Below are positions 36,301 to 44,166 of a stretch of 64,000 nucleotides of DNA, one piece after another. Under the pieces are notes generated by a model. The model did no database searches, had not been told where the DNA came from, and saw only the letters and a program-made list of their open reading frames with translations. Source of the stretch: Pseudomonas viridiflava (GTDB lineage Bacteria; Pseudomonadota; Gammaproteobacteria; Pseudomonadales; Pseudomonadaceae); contig NZ_UTVH01000121.1 of the NCBI RefSeq assembly GCF_900585905.1, positions 269,843-333,842 of the forward strand, read 5' to 3'. The first letter of the stretch is position 1; every line of letters starts with the position of its first letter. The translations under genes and the position numbers were made by a program.

Positions 36301-38994
36301 TCAGGCCGACGGTCCGCGAGGGTAGCGGCGCAGTTTCTCGATCAGCTCGGCGCCGCGGATCGGTTTGTCGAACAGATAGCCCTGACCGACATCACAACGA
36401 TGGCGGCGCAGAAAGGCCAGCTGCGCGGCGGTCTCGATGCCTTCGGCGACCACTTTGAGCTTGAGATTGTGGGCCATGGCGATCACCGCCGAGGTGATTT
36501 CCATGTCGTCCTGGTCATCCGGAATATCGCGGATGAAACTGCGATCGATCTTGATCACGTCGATGGGGAATTTCTTCAGGTAGCTGAACGATGAATAGCC
36601 AGTGCCGAAGTCGTCCATCGCCAGTGATAGACCCAGCTTTTTCAGCGAGTCCAGCTGTTGACGGGTGTCTTCGGTGGCCTCAAGCAGCAGGCCTTCAGTG
36701 AGCTCCAGCTCCAGCAGCGCGGGGTCGAGCTGTTCTTCCTTGAGGATCGCAGCAATGGCGCCCACCAGTTCCGGGTCGGAAAACTGCTTGGGCGAAACGT
36801 TGATTGCCACCTGCAGATTGCCGAAGCCGGAGGCGGTCAGTTGCTTGCTCATGCGGCAGGACTGGCGCGCCACCCATTTGCCAATCGGGATGATCAAGCC
36901 GGTTTCTTCGGCCACGCTGATGAACTGGTCCGGCCGGATCATGCCTTTCTCCGGGTGGTTCCAGCGCAGCAGCGCCTCCATTCCGAGCAAGCGGCCACTG
37001 AGCAGGCACAGTTTGGGCTGGTAGAAAACTTCAAGCTCGTTCTGCGTCAGCGCGCGCCGCAGGTTGTTTTCAACAAACAGTTTGTAGCTGGCCTCGGCGT
37101 TGAGCGCTTCGGTAAACAGCTGAACCTGATGCTTGCCGTTGGCCTTGGCCTTGTGCAGCGCCAGCCCGGCATTTTTCATCAGTGTCTGCGGGTCGCGGCC
37201 ATGCAGCGGGGCGCAGGCCAGACCCACGGAGCCGGTGACACTGATCAGTTGGTTATCGACGAATATCGGCTTGTCCAGAGTCGCCAGCACCTGGCTGGCA
37301 ATGGTCTGTCCGGCCTCGGCGCCGGTTTCGTCCAGCAATACGGCAAATTCGTTACTGGCAAAGCGCGCCAGCACATCGCTGGGGCTGAGGGTATTGCGCA
37401 AGCGCCGGGCCAGGCTGATCAACAGCTTGTCGCCAGTCTGGTGGCCAAGGCTGTCGTTGATCCGCTTGAAATTGTCGATGTCCACCAGCAACAGACTCAT
37501 GGGCGTGTCGCAGTCGCGGGCGAAGCGTTCGTCGAGGTTACGAATGAACGCTGGCCGATTGCCCAGATTGGTCAGGTTGTCGGTGTAGGCCAGACGCTCG
37601 ATGCGCTGCTGCGCGAGCTTGCTCTGAGTGATGTCTTCGTAAATGCCGATGTAATGGGTCAACTCGCGGTTGTCGCCATACACTTTGGAAATCGACAGCT
37701 GGCCCCAGTAGGGTTCCAGGTTCTTGCGGCGACTTTTGAACTCGCCCTGCCAGCTGTTGCTCGTGCTCAGGCTGGAGTTCGCTTCCTGCAGCAGGTGGTT
37801 GAGGTTTTCCAGCGCAGGCAGCTCAGACAGCTTGTGGCCGTGCACTTCTTCGGTGCTGTATTGGGTGATCGCCGTGAAACTGGGGTTGACGTATTCCACC
37901 ACGCCGTCGCAATTGACCAGCAGAAAGGCGTTGGCACTTTGTTCCACCGCGCGCTGGAACAGATGCAGGGCGCTGGTGGCAGTACGGCGGTTGTGGTTGT
38001 TGATCACCTGGGCAAACTGATCGGCCAGCTCGCCCGCGAAGGCGATCTCGTCGGACTGCCAGGGCCGTGGCGTTCCGGTCTGCTCAAGGCAGAGCACGCC
38101 CACCACCTGACCATCGACCCGGATACTGGCGTCGAGAATGGCGCTGACCTTGCGCAGTTGCAGGTTGTCGGCCAGTTCCCGGGTGCGCGGATCGGCCAGA
38201 GCGTCGTTGGCGTCGATGGCGCGACTGTTGTGCAGCGCCTGTAGATAGCTTGGGTACCGGCTGACGTCGATGCTGTGTGGCAGACAGAAATCGCGGGTAT
38301 CACGCTGGTACTCGGCAATCGGCTCAAGACGCTGGTCAACCAGATGCCACATGCTGGCGCAGGCGACGTCATAGATTTCGCACGCGCTCTTGGTGATCAG
38401 TTGCGCCGCTTCCTGCAAGGCGTTGCTGGCGCTGTAACGCTGGCGGGCAAGGTGCAGGATCAGGCCCTGCTGAGCGCGTACGCGCTCCAGATGTTCAAAC
38501 TGTTCGCGCTGCGCCTGCTGATTGAGCTGCAGCGCAATCTGCAGGCGCGAATTCTGGGTTTCAAGATCAGGGTTGTTGTGCAGTTCGCTTTCGGCCAGCA
38601 GATCACCCAGCACCATCAGGTAACCGCGCAGCAAGTGACGGTTGTGCTGCTTGTAGCCTTCGCCGATCTCGATTACAGCCAGTGGGCCACGGCTTGTGTG
38701 CAAGGTGTAGCGCACACTGTAATGGCTGGACTCGGTCAGTTGCGCCTGAATGGCGTCATGCAGTTGGTAGCGCGCTTCTGGCTCCATCAGGCTGGCATAG
38801 GGTGAGCCCAGCAGGGCGCAGAGCTCCACGGCCGCCAGGCCGAACTGTTTTTCGCAGTTGGGATCAAGGTAAAGCAGCGCCCAATTGGCTTCATTCAGCC
38901 GTTCGAAACGCAGCATGCCGAGCCGCGAGGGCACCGGCAATTGCGTGACTACCTCGGCCGCCGTTCTACCGGCGGCATCGGGTTGGCTTTTCAT
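36301..38994 (-). CDS. dipA: DipA-like c-di-GMP phosphodiesterase (PAS-GAF-PAS-GGDEF-EAL)
   Basis: An 897-residue cytoplasmic protein. Order: an N-terminal PAS-like segment (about 20-110), GAF (about 150-320), PAS (about 330-450, NAFLLVNCDGVVEYVNPSF), GGDEF (about 460-620) and EAL (about 635-890). The cyclase site is degenerate, ASNEF at 546-550, while EAL (673-675), ELTEG, DDFGTGYSSF and VAEGIE are intact, so hydrolysis of c-di-GMP is expected. The P. aeruginosa homologue DipA (needed for biofilm dispersion) has the same ASNEF substitution, near-identical length and the same neighbours (msrA, aceF). The ATG at 38994 was preferred over 39072 because it matches that length and has GGAAGCGAG upstream. 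Confidence 0.92.
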   Translation of the reverse strand: MKSQPDAAGRTAAEVVTQLPVPSRLGMLRFERLNEANWALLYLDPNCEKQFGLAAVELCALLGSPYASLMEPEARYQLHDAIQAQLTESSHYSVRYTLHTSRGPLAVIEIGEGYKQHNRHLLRGYLMVLGDLLAESELHNNPDLETQNSRLQIALQLNQQAQREQFEHLERVRAQQGLILHLARQRYSASNALQEAAQLITKSACEIYDVACASMWHLVDQRLEPIAEYQRDTRDFCLPHSIDVSRYPSYLQALHNSRAIDANDALADPRTRELADNLQLRKVSAILDASIRVDGQVVGVLCLEQTGTPRPWQSDEIAFAGELADQFAQVINNHNRRTATSALHLFQRAVEQSANAFLLVNCDGVVEYVNPSFTAITQYSTEEVHGHKLSELPALENLNHLLQEANSSLSTSNSWQGEFKSRRKNLEPYWGQLSISKVYGDNRELTHYIGIYEDITQSKLAQQRIERLAYTDNLTNLGNRPAFIRNLDERFARDCDTPMSLLLVDIDNFKRINDSLGHQTGDKLLISLARRLRNTLSPSDVLARFASNEFAVLLDETGAEAGQTIASQVLATLDKPIFVDNQLISVTGSVGLACAPLHGRDPQTLMKNAGLALHKAKANGKHQVQLFTEALNAEASYKLFVENNLRRALTQNELEVFYQPKLCLLSGRLLGMEALLRWNHPEKGMIRPDQFISVAEETGLIIPIGKWVARQSCRMSKQLTASGFGNLQVAINVSPKQFSDPELVGAIAAILKEEQLDPALLELELTEGLLLEATEDTRQQLDSLKKLGLSLAMDDFGTGYSSFSYLKKFPIDVIKIDRSFIRDIPDDQDDMEITSAVIAMAHNLKLKVVAEGIETAAQLAFLRRHRCDVGQGYLFDKPIRGAELIEKLRRYPRGPSA

Positions 38995-39243
38995 GAAGAA
39001 ACTCGCTTCCGAAATACTGATCGCGTGCGGGACAGGCCCGTTATGACATCGGGTGTCGCAAGGTTGCATCATGCAGCAGTGGCTGACAAGTCAGCGCGCT
39101 GGCTTAGTGCTACAAATGTTTCGGCACCAAACCCAGGATCTGTAGCGCTGCGCGCGAGATGGCTCTGGATCAATGGTTTAGCAGCGTCGGGCGGGGAAGG
39201 AAAAGGGCCGTGTGATTTTGTGTCTGCTGAACGCAACAGGCAG

Positions 39244-39269
39244 AAAAAACCCCGCCAATTGGCGGGGTT
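39244..39269 (-). terminator. Rho-independent terminator of aceE-aceF
   Basis: AACCCCGCC (39248-39256), loop AATT, and GGCGGGGTT (39261-39269) form a perfect stem. On the minus strand it is followed by a run of T (the complement of A6 at 39244-39249). It lies 46 bases beyond the aceF stop. Confidence 0.92.
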
Positions 39270-39287
39270 GAGACTGCTCGGTGGCGC

Positions 39288-39303
39288 GGGACCGGCCGGT
39301 CCC
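39288..39303. repeat. Short REP core palindrome
   Basis: GGGACCGGCCGGTCCC is a perfect 16-base palindrome sharing the GGGACCGG core with the REP pairs elsewhere, but without the CTTCAGCC part. It lies between the aceF stop and its terminator. Confidence 0.6.
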
Positions 39304-39314
39304 ACATCAGCGAC

Positions 39315-40967
39315 TTACAGCAGAACAGTACGAATGTCGGCGAGGATGTCGCTCAGGCGCTTGGTGAAGCGTGCTGCGGCGGCGCCGTTGATTACGCGGT
39401 GATCGTACGACAGCGACAATGGCAGCATCAGCTTGGGCTGGAACGCTTTGCCGTCCCAGACTGGCTGCATGGTGGCCTTGGACACGCCGAGGATCGCCAC
39501 TTCAGGCGCATTGACGATCGGCGTGAAGCCGGTGCCGCCGATGTGACCGAGGCTGGAGATGGTGAAGCAGGCGCCCTGCATTTCGTTGGCCGACAGTTTT
39601 TTGCTGCGGGCTTTCTCGGCCAGCACGGCGGCTTCGGCAGCCAGCTGCAGCAGGCTCTTCTTGTCGACGTCCTTGATCACCGGGACCAGCAGACCGTCCG
39701 GGGTGTCCACCGCAAAGCCAATGTTCACGTACTTCTTGCGAATCACCGCTTTGCCGCTTGGTGCCAGCGAAGCGTTGAAGTCCGGCAGTTCCTTGAGCAG
39801 GAAAGCACAGGATTTGAGCAGCAGCGGCAGGATGGTCAGTTTCACGCCCGCTTTCTCGGCGACCGCCTTCTGCGCCACGCGGAAAGCTTCCAGATCGGTG
39901 ATGTCGGCCTGGTCGAATTGCGTCACGTGAGGAATGTTCAGCCAGCTGCGGTGCAGGCCGGTGGCGCCCAGTTGCATCAGGCGGGTCATCGGCACTTCTT
40001 CGATTTCGCCAAAACGGCTGAAATCGACTTCCGGGATCGGCTGGATGCCCATGCCGCCGCTTGCGCCGCCTGCTGGAGCTTCCTTGGCCTTCTGCATCAT
40101 GGCCTTGACGTAAACCTGGACGTCTTCTTTCAGCACACGGCCATGTGGGCCGGTGGCGCTGACAGCGTTGAGCTCAACGCCAAACTCGCGAGCCAGCTGG
40201 CGAACAGCCGGGCCTGCGTGAACCTTGGCGCCGTCTTTGGCCGAGGCCGTCTGGGCGGGTGCGGCGGCGGGTGCGTCTGCCTTTGGCGCAGAGGCAGCGG
40301 CTGGAGCAGCTTCAGCCTTGGCCGGTGCCGCTGGCGCGGCAGCTGGTTGCGCCGGAGCGGCAGCAGGTGCGGCGCCTGCGACTTTCAGTTTCAGGATCAG
40401 GTCGCCGGTGCCGACTTCGTCGTCCAGCTTGACGCTGATGGCTTCAACAACGCCTGCGGCTGGAGATGGAATCTCCATGCTGGCCTTGTCCGATTCCAGG
40501 GTGATCAACGATTGATCGGCAGCGATGGTGTCGCCGACCTTGACCATCAGCTCGATGATTTTGGCTTTGCCTGACGAGCCGATGTCCGGCACGTGGATGT
40601 CCTGCACGGTTTCAGCAGCAGCCGCAGCAGCCGCAGCAGGTGCGGCGGCAGGCGCCGGAGCCGCTTCAGCAGGCTTCTCGGCCGGTGCAGCCGCCGCAGG
40701 GGCAGCGGCTTCGGCTGGAGCTGGGGCGGCTTCGCCTTCAACCTCCAGTTCGAACAGCTCGTCGCCTTCTTTCAAGCGGTCGCCCAGCTTCACTTTCATG
40801 GCCTTGATGACGCCGGCCTTGGGAGCAGGGATTTCCATGCTCGCCTTGTCCGACTCCAGCGTCAGCACGCTCTGGTCGGCTTCGATGCGATCACCGACCT
40901 TGACCATCAGCTCGATGACTTCACCTTCACCGTTGCCGATGTCGGGTACGCGAATTAGCTCACTCAC
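39315..40967 (-). CDS. aceF: AceF, dihydrolipoamide acetyltransferase (E2) of pyruvate dehydrogenase
   Basis: E2 core of the pyruvate dehydrogenase complex, 550 residues. Two lipoyl domains are visible (about 1-78 and 118-195), each with the DKA lysine in LESDKASMEIP, linked by long Ala/Pro-rich flexible stretches. The E1/E3-binding domain follows at about 250-285 (AGPAVRQLAREFGVELNAV). The catalytic domain ends with SYDHRVINGA, where His523 is the active-site base. The start is GTG with AAGGAGAG upstream. It lies 170 bases downstream of aceE on the same strand and ends at a strong terminator. Confidence 0.97.
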   Translation of the reverse strand: MSELIRVPDIGNGEGEVIELMVKVGDRIEADQSVLTLESDKASMEIPAPKAGVIKAMKVKLGDRLKEGDELFELEVEGEAAPAPAEAAAPAAAAPAEKPAEAAPAPAAAPAAAAAAAAETVQDIHVPDIGSSGKAKIIELMVKVGDTIAADQSLITLESDKASMEIPSPAAGVVEAISVKLDDEVGTGDLILKLKVAGAAPAAAPAQPAAAPAAPAKAEAAPAAASAPKADAPAAAPAQTASAKDGAKVHAGPAVRQLAREFGVELNAVSATGPHGRVLKEDVQVYVKAMMQKAKEAPAGGASGGMGIQPIPEVDFSRFGEIEEVPMTRLMQLGATGLHRSWLNIPHVTQFDQADITDLEAFRVAQKAVAEKAGVKLTILPLLLKSCAFLLKELPDFNASLAPSGKAVIRKKYVNIGFAVDTPDGLLVPVIKDVDKKSLLQLAAEAAVLAEKARSKKLSANEMQGACFTISSLGHIGGTGFTPIVNAPEVAILGVSKATMQPVWDGKAFQPKLMLPLSLSYDHRVINGAAAARFTKRLSDILADIRTVLL

Positions 40968-41137
40968 AATGTCTCTCCTTCGGAGAACCTGTTCACTCTC
41001 GATTGCGCCGGGTTAGTCAGTTGCGACAAAACAGCCTTCGATGCTCATTTACCGTTCATGGAGAACAGTAGATTCCGCATCTTGAGCTGCCTTGTCGCTC
41101 CCTCTTTCAGCGCGTTAAACGATCTCGAAGCAGACTC

Positions 41138-43783
41138 TTAACAATCCAGTGGGTTGCGTTTCTCGGGATCGATGCCGAATTTGGCGATGGCTTCAGCCAC
41201 CACTTTCGGTTCGATATCGCCACGGTCTGCCAGAGCTTCCAGAGCAGCCAGCACCACGAAGTGGCGGTCGACTTCGAAGAAGTTACGCAGTTTCTTGCGG
41301 CTGTCGCTGCGGCCGAAACCGTCAGTGCCAAGCACCTTGTATTCCCGGGTTGGAACCCACTGACGGATCTGGTCAGCGAACAGTTTCATGTAGTCGGTCG
41401 AAGCGATCACCGGACCCTTACGGCCAGTGAGGCATTCTTCAACATAGCTCAGCGCTGGCTTCTGGCCAGGGTGCAGGCGGTTGGTGCGCTCGACGGCCAG
41501 GCCATCGCGACGCAGTTCGTTGAAGCTGGTGACGCTCCAGACGTCGGCACCGATGTTGAATTCGTCACGCAGGATCTTCGCCGCTTCGCGTACTTCACGC
41601 AGGATAGTGCCCGAGCCCAGCAGCTGGACGTGGTGCGCTGCTTCTCTGGTGTCCTCTTCGAGCAGGTACATGCCCTTGACGATGCCTTCCTCGACACCCG
41701 CCGGCATGGCTGGCTGGGCGTAGGATTCGTTCATCACGGTCAGGTAGTAGAAAACGTCCTGCTGTTCTTCGAACATCCGGCGCATGCCGTCCTGGATGAT
41801 CACCGCCAGCTCGTAGCCATAAGTCGGGTCAAAGGTGCGGCAGTTGGGGATGGTCGAGGCCAGGATGTGGCTGTGACCGTCTTCGTGCTGCAGGCCTTCG
41901 CCGTTCAGGGTGGTACGGCCGGCGGTGCCGCCGATCAGGAAGCCACGGGTGCGGCTGTCGCCAGCGGCCCAGGCCAGGTCACCAATACGCTGGAAACCGA
42001 ACATCGAGTAGAAGATGTAGAACGGAATCATCGGCTGGTTGTGGCTGGAGTACGAAGTACCGGCGGCAATGAAAGAGGACATGGCGCCTGCTTCGTTGAT
42101 GCCTTCTTCGAGAATCTGGCCCTTCTTGTCTTCGCGGTAGAACATCACCTGTTCTTTATCGACTGGCTCGTAGAGCTGGCCGACGGACGAGTAGATGCCC
42201 AATTGGCGGAACATGCCTTCCATGCCGAAAGTGCGGGCTTCGTCCGGGATGATCGGCACGATGCGCGGGCCGACTTCCTTGTCCTTGACCAGTTGCGAAA
42301 GGATGCGCACGAAGGCCATGGTGGTGGAAATTTCGCGGTCGCCAGAGCCGTCCAGGATCGCCTTGAGGGTCTCCAGTGGCGGCGTCGGCAGGCTGAAGCT
42401 TTCGGCGCGACGCTGTGGCACGAAGCCGCCCAGCGCAGCACGACGCTCGCTCAGGTAACGCGCTTCGGCGCTGCCTTCTTCTGGTTTGAAGAAGGGCAGG
42501 GCTTCGAGCTGGTCATCTTTGACCGGGATGTCGAAACGGTCACGGAAGTGACGCAGGCTGTCGACATCGACCTTCTTGGTGTTATGCGCAGTGTTCTTGG
42601 CTTCGCCAGCACCCGTGCCGTAACCCTTGATGGTCTTGGCCAGGACCACGGTCGGTTGACCTTTGTGGTTAACCGCGTGGTGATAGGCCGCGTACATTTT
42701 GTACGGGTCATGGCCACCGCGGTTGAGCTTCCAGATTTCGTCGTCGGACAGATCGGCAACCATCGCCTTGAGTTCTGGCGAGTTGAAGAAATGTTCGCGC
42801 ACGAACGCGCCGTCTTTGGCTTTGTAGTTCTGGTACTCGCCGTCGATGACTTCGTCCATGCGACGTTGCAGGATCCCGTCGACGTCCTTGGCCAGCAGTG
42901 GGTCCCAGAAGCGGCCCCAGACCACTTTGGTCACGTTCCACTGAGCGCCACGGAACACGCCTTCGAGTTCCTGGATGATTTTCGCGTTGCCGCGTACCGG
43001 GCCGTCGAGGCGTTGCAGGTTGCAGTTGACGACGAAGATCAGGTTGTCGAGTTTTTCACGACCGGCCAGTGCGATGGCGCCCAGGGATTCCGGCTCGTCG
43101 GTCTCGCCGTCACCCAGGAAGCACCAGACTTTCTGCTTGCCTTCCGGGATGTAGCCGCGGTGCTCCAGGTACTTCATGAAGCGCGCCTGGTAGATCGCCT
43201 GGATCGGCCCCAGACCCATGGAAACAGTGGGGAACTGCCAGAAATCCTTCATCAACCACGGGTGTGGGTAGGATGAAAGACCGTTGCCATCGACTTCCTG
43301 ACGGAAGTTGTTCATCTGCTCTTCGGTGATCCGGCCTTCCATGAACGCACGGGCATAGACGCCTGGCGATGCGTGACCCTGGAAGTAGATCAGGTCGCCG
43401 CCGTGCTCGTCGGTCGGGGCCTGGAAGAAGTAGTTGAAGCCGATGTCATACAGTGTTGCGCTGGACGCGAAGCTGGAGATGTGACCGCCCAGGTCCGGGT
43501 CATTGAGGTTGGTCTTGACCACCATGGCCAACGCGTTCCAGCGGATCAGCGAGCGAATGCGGCGTTCCATGAACAGGTCGCCAGGCATGCGTGCTTCGTG
43601 CGTCACCGGAATCGTGTTGCGATAAGGCGTGGTGATGGCGTACGGCAGCTGCGAACCACTACGGGTGGCCAGCTCGCCCATACGGGTCATCAGGTAATGA
43701 GCACGGTCTTCGCCTTCTTTGTCGAGAACCGATTCCAGGGCGTCCAGCCATTCCTGGGTTTCGACGGGATCGAGGTCTTGCAT
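41138..43783 (-). CDS. aceE: AceE, pyruvate dehydrogenase E1
   Basis: Homodimeric thiamine diphosphate enzyme that decarboxylates pyruvate and acetylates the E2 lipoyl groups. Length 881 residues, the normal size. The ThDP motif is CFLGDGETDEPESLG...VVNCN, and the C-terminal half shows GTSYSSHNQPMIPFYIFYSM. The ATG at 43783 (MQDLDPVETQEW) was chosen because GGAG lies 7 bases upstream. The frame extends 189 bases further, but that would run through the palindromic operator region. It forms an operon with aceF and is divergent from glnE. Confidence 0.97.
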   Translation of the reverse strand: MQDLDPVETQEWLDALESVLDKEGEDRAHYLMTRMGELATRSGSQLPYAITTPYRNTIPVTHEARMPGDLFMERRIRSLIRWNALAMVVKTNLNDPDLGGHISSFASSATLYDIGFNYFFQAPTDEHGGDLIYFQGHASPGVYARAFMEGRITEEQMNNFRQEVDGNGLSSYPHPWLMKDFWQFPTVSMGLGPIQAIYQARFMKYLEHRGYIPEGKQKVWCFLGDGETDEPESLGAIALAGREKLDNLIFVVNCNLQRLDGPVRGNAKIIQELEGVFRGAQWNVTKVVWGRFWDPLLAKDVDGILQRRMDEVIDGEYQNYKAKDGAFVREHFFNSPELKAMVADLSDDEIWKLNRGGHDPYKMYAAYHHAVNHKGQPTVVLAKTIKGYGTGAGEAKNTAHNTKKVDVDSLRHFRDRFDIPVKDDQLEALPFFKPEEGSAEARYLSERRAALGGFVPQRRAESFSLPTPPLETLKAILDGSGDREISTTMAFVRILSQLVKDKEVGPRIVPIIPDEARTFGMEGMFRQLGIYSSVGQLYEPVDKEQVMFYREDKKGQILEEGINEAGAMSSFIAAGTSYSSHNQPMIPFYIFYSMFGFQRIGDLAWAAGDSRTRGFLIGGTAGRTTLNGEGLQHEDGHSHILASTIPNCRTFDPTYGYELAVIIQDGMRRMFEEQQDVFYYLTVMNESYAQPAMPAGVEEGIVKGMYLLEEDTREAAHHVQLLGSGTILREVREAAKILRDEFNIGADVWSVTSFNELRRDGLAVERTNRLHPGQKPALSYVEECLTGRKGPVIASTDYMKLFADQIRQWVPTREYKVLGTDGFGRSDSRKKLRNFFEVDRHFVVLAALEALADRGDIEPKVVAEAIAKFGIDPEKRNPLDC

Positions 43784-43894
43784 GGCTTGCTCCAGGGCGG
43801 AAAGGCTTCCAGAATCGGTTGCCTGAGTGTTTGCGCCTGGCCTTGTGGGCAGACGAAATAAATTCTTGGATGACCGGCGGTTGATCCGGCGGCG

Positions 43895-43909
43895 TGTAGT
43901 TTTACTACA
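43895..43909. promoter_or_regulatory. GntR/FadR-type operator candidate 1 of aceE
   Basis: TGTAGT-TTT-ACTACA is a perfect 15-base palindrome. Its core TAGT-N3-ACTA fits the TNGT-N3-ACNA pattern known for the FadR subfamily of GntR regulators, which includes PdhR of pyruvate dehydrogenase operons. It lies 112 bases upstream of the aceE start. Confidence 0.65.
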
Positions 43910-43947
43910 AATCGTCAGCCATTTCAGCTTTTCGAGTGGCAGGGCCG

Positions 43948-43960
43948 GTAGTGGAACTAC
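43948..43960. promoter_or_regulatory. GntR/FadR-type operator candidate 2 of aceE
   Basis: GTAGT-GGA-ACTAC repeats the symmetry of the first site, with the same arms and a different 3-base spacer. Its centre is 52 bases, about five helical turns, from the first, so both dimers would sit on the same DNA face. Confidence 0.65.
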
Positions 43961-44166
43961 AGTAGGACTCATGAAACAAATAGGACGGATACTGAGATAC
44001 CGGGTTCCTGATGGTTAAAAAGACACACAAAATAAACAAATTTGCTGCTGGGTGCCAAGAAGATGATTGTCCCGGCAATTTATGACTTTTGTACTACAGT
44101 CGGGCAAGCGTCGCGCAGGGTAGCCTGATGCCATCCGGCCGTACGCATGCCGATTCAGGATAGACC

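Larger units (their letters stand above)
38995..39314. other. dipA upstream / aceF downstream gap
   Basis: These 320 bases hold no gene. The right part contains the aceF terminator and a REP core. The left part (about 39000-39200) must carry the dipA promoter; no palindrome or known box was recognised there. Confidence 0.5.
43784..44166. promoter_or_regulatory. aceE-glnE divergent control region
   Basis: These 383 bases contain no gene. The aceE side has two TAGT-N3-ACTA palindromes (separate entries). The middle part, about 43970-44060, is markedly AT-rich (AAACAAATAGG, AAAAAGACACACAAAATAAAC) and may hold promoter elements. A lone half-site GTACTACAGT lies at 44091-44100. Confidence 0.6.

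Noticed and set aside
40593..40958. Possible serine/arginine-rich protein opposite the aceF linkers
   Set aside because: It is the complement of the Ala/Pro-rich linker codons of aceF, a known source of spurious frames.
41261..43276. 671-codon open frame antisense to aceE
   Set aside because: Shadow of aceE, which has intact ThDP motifs across this whole stretch.
44091..44100. Third TAGT-N3-ACTA-like site (GTACTACAGT) near glnE
   Set aside because: Only one arm is present; the bases where the other arm should be (ACTTT) do not match.
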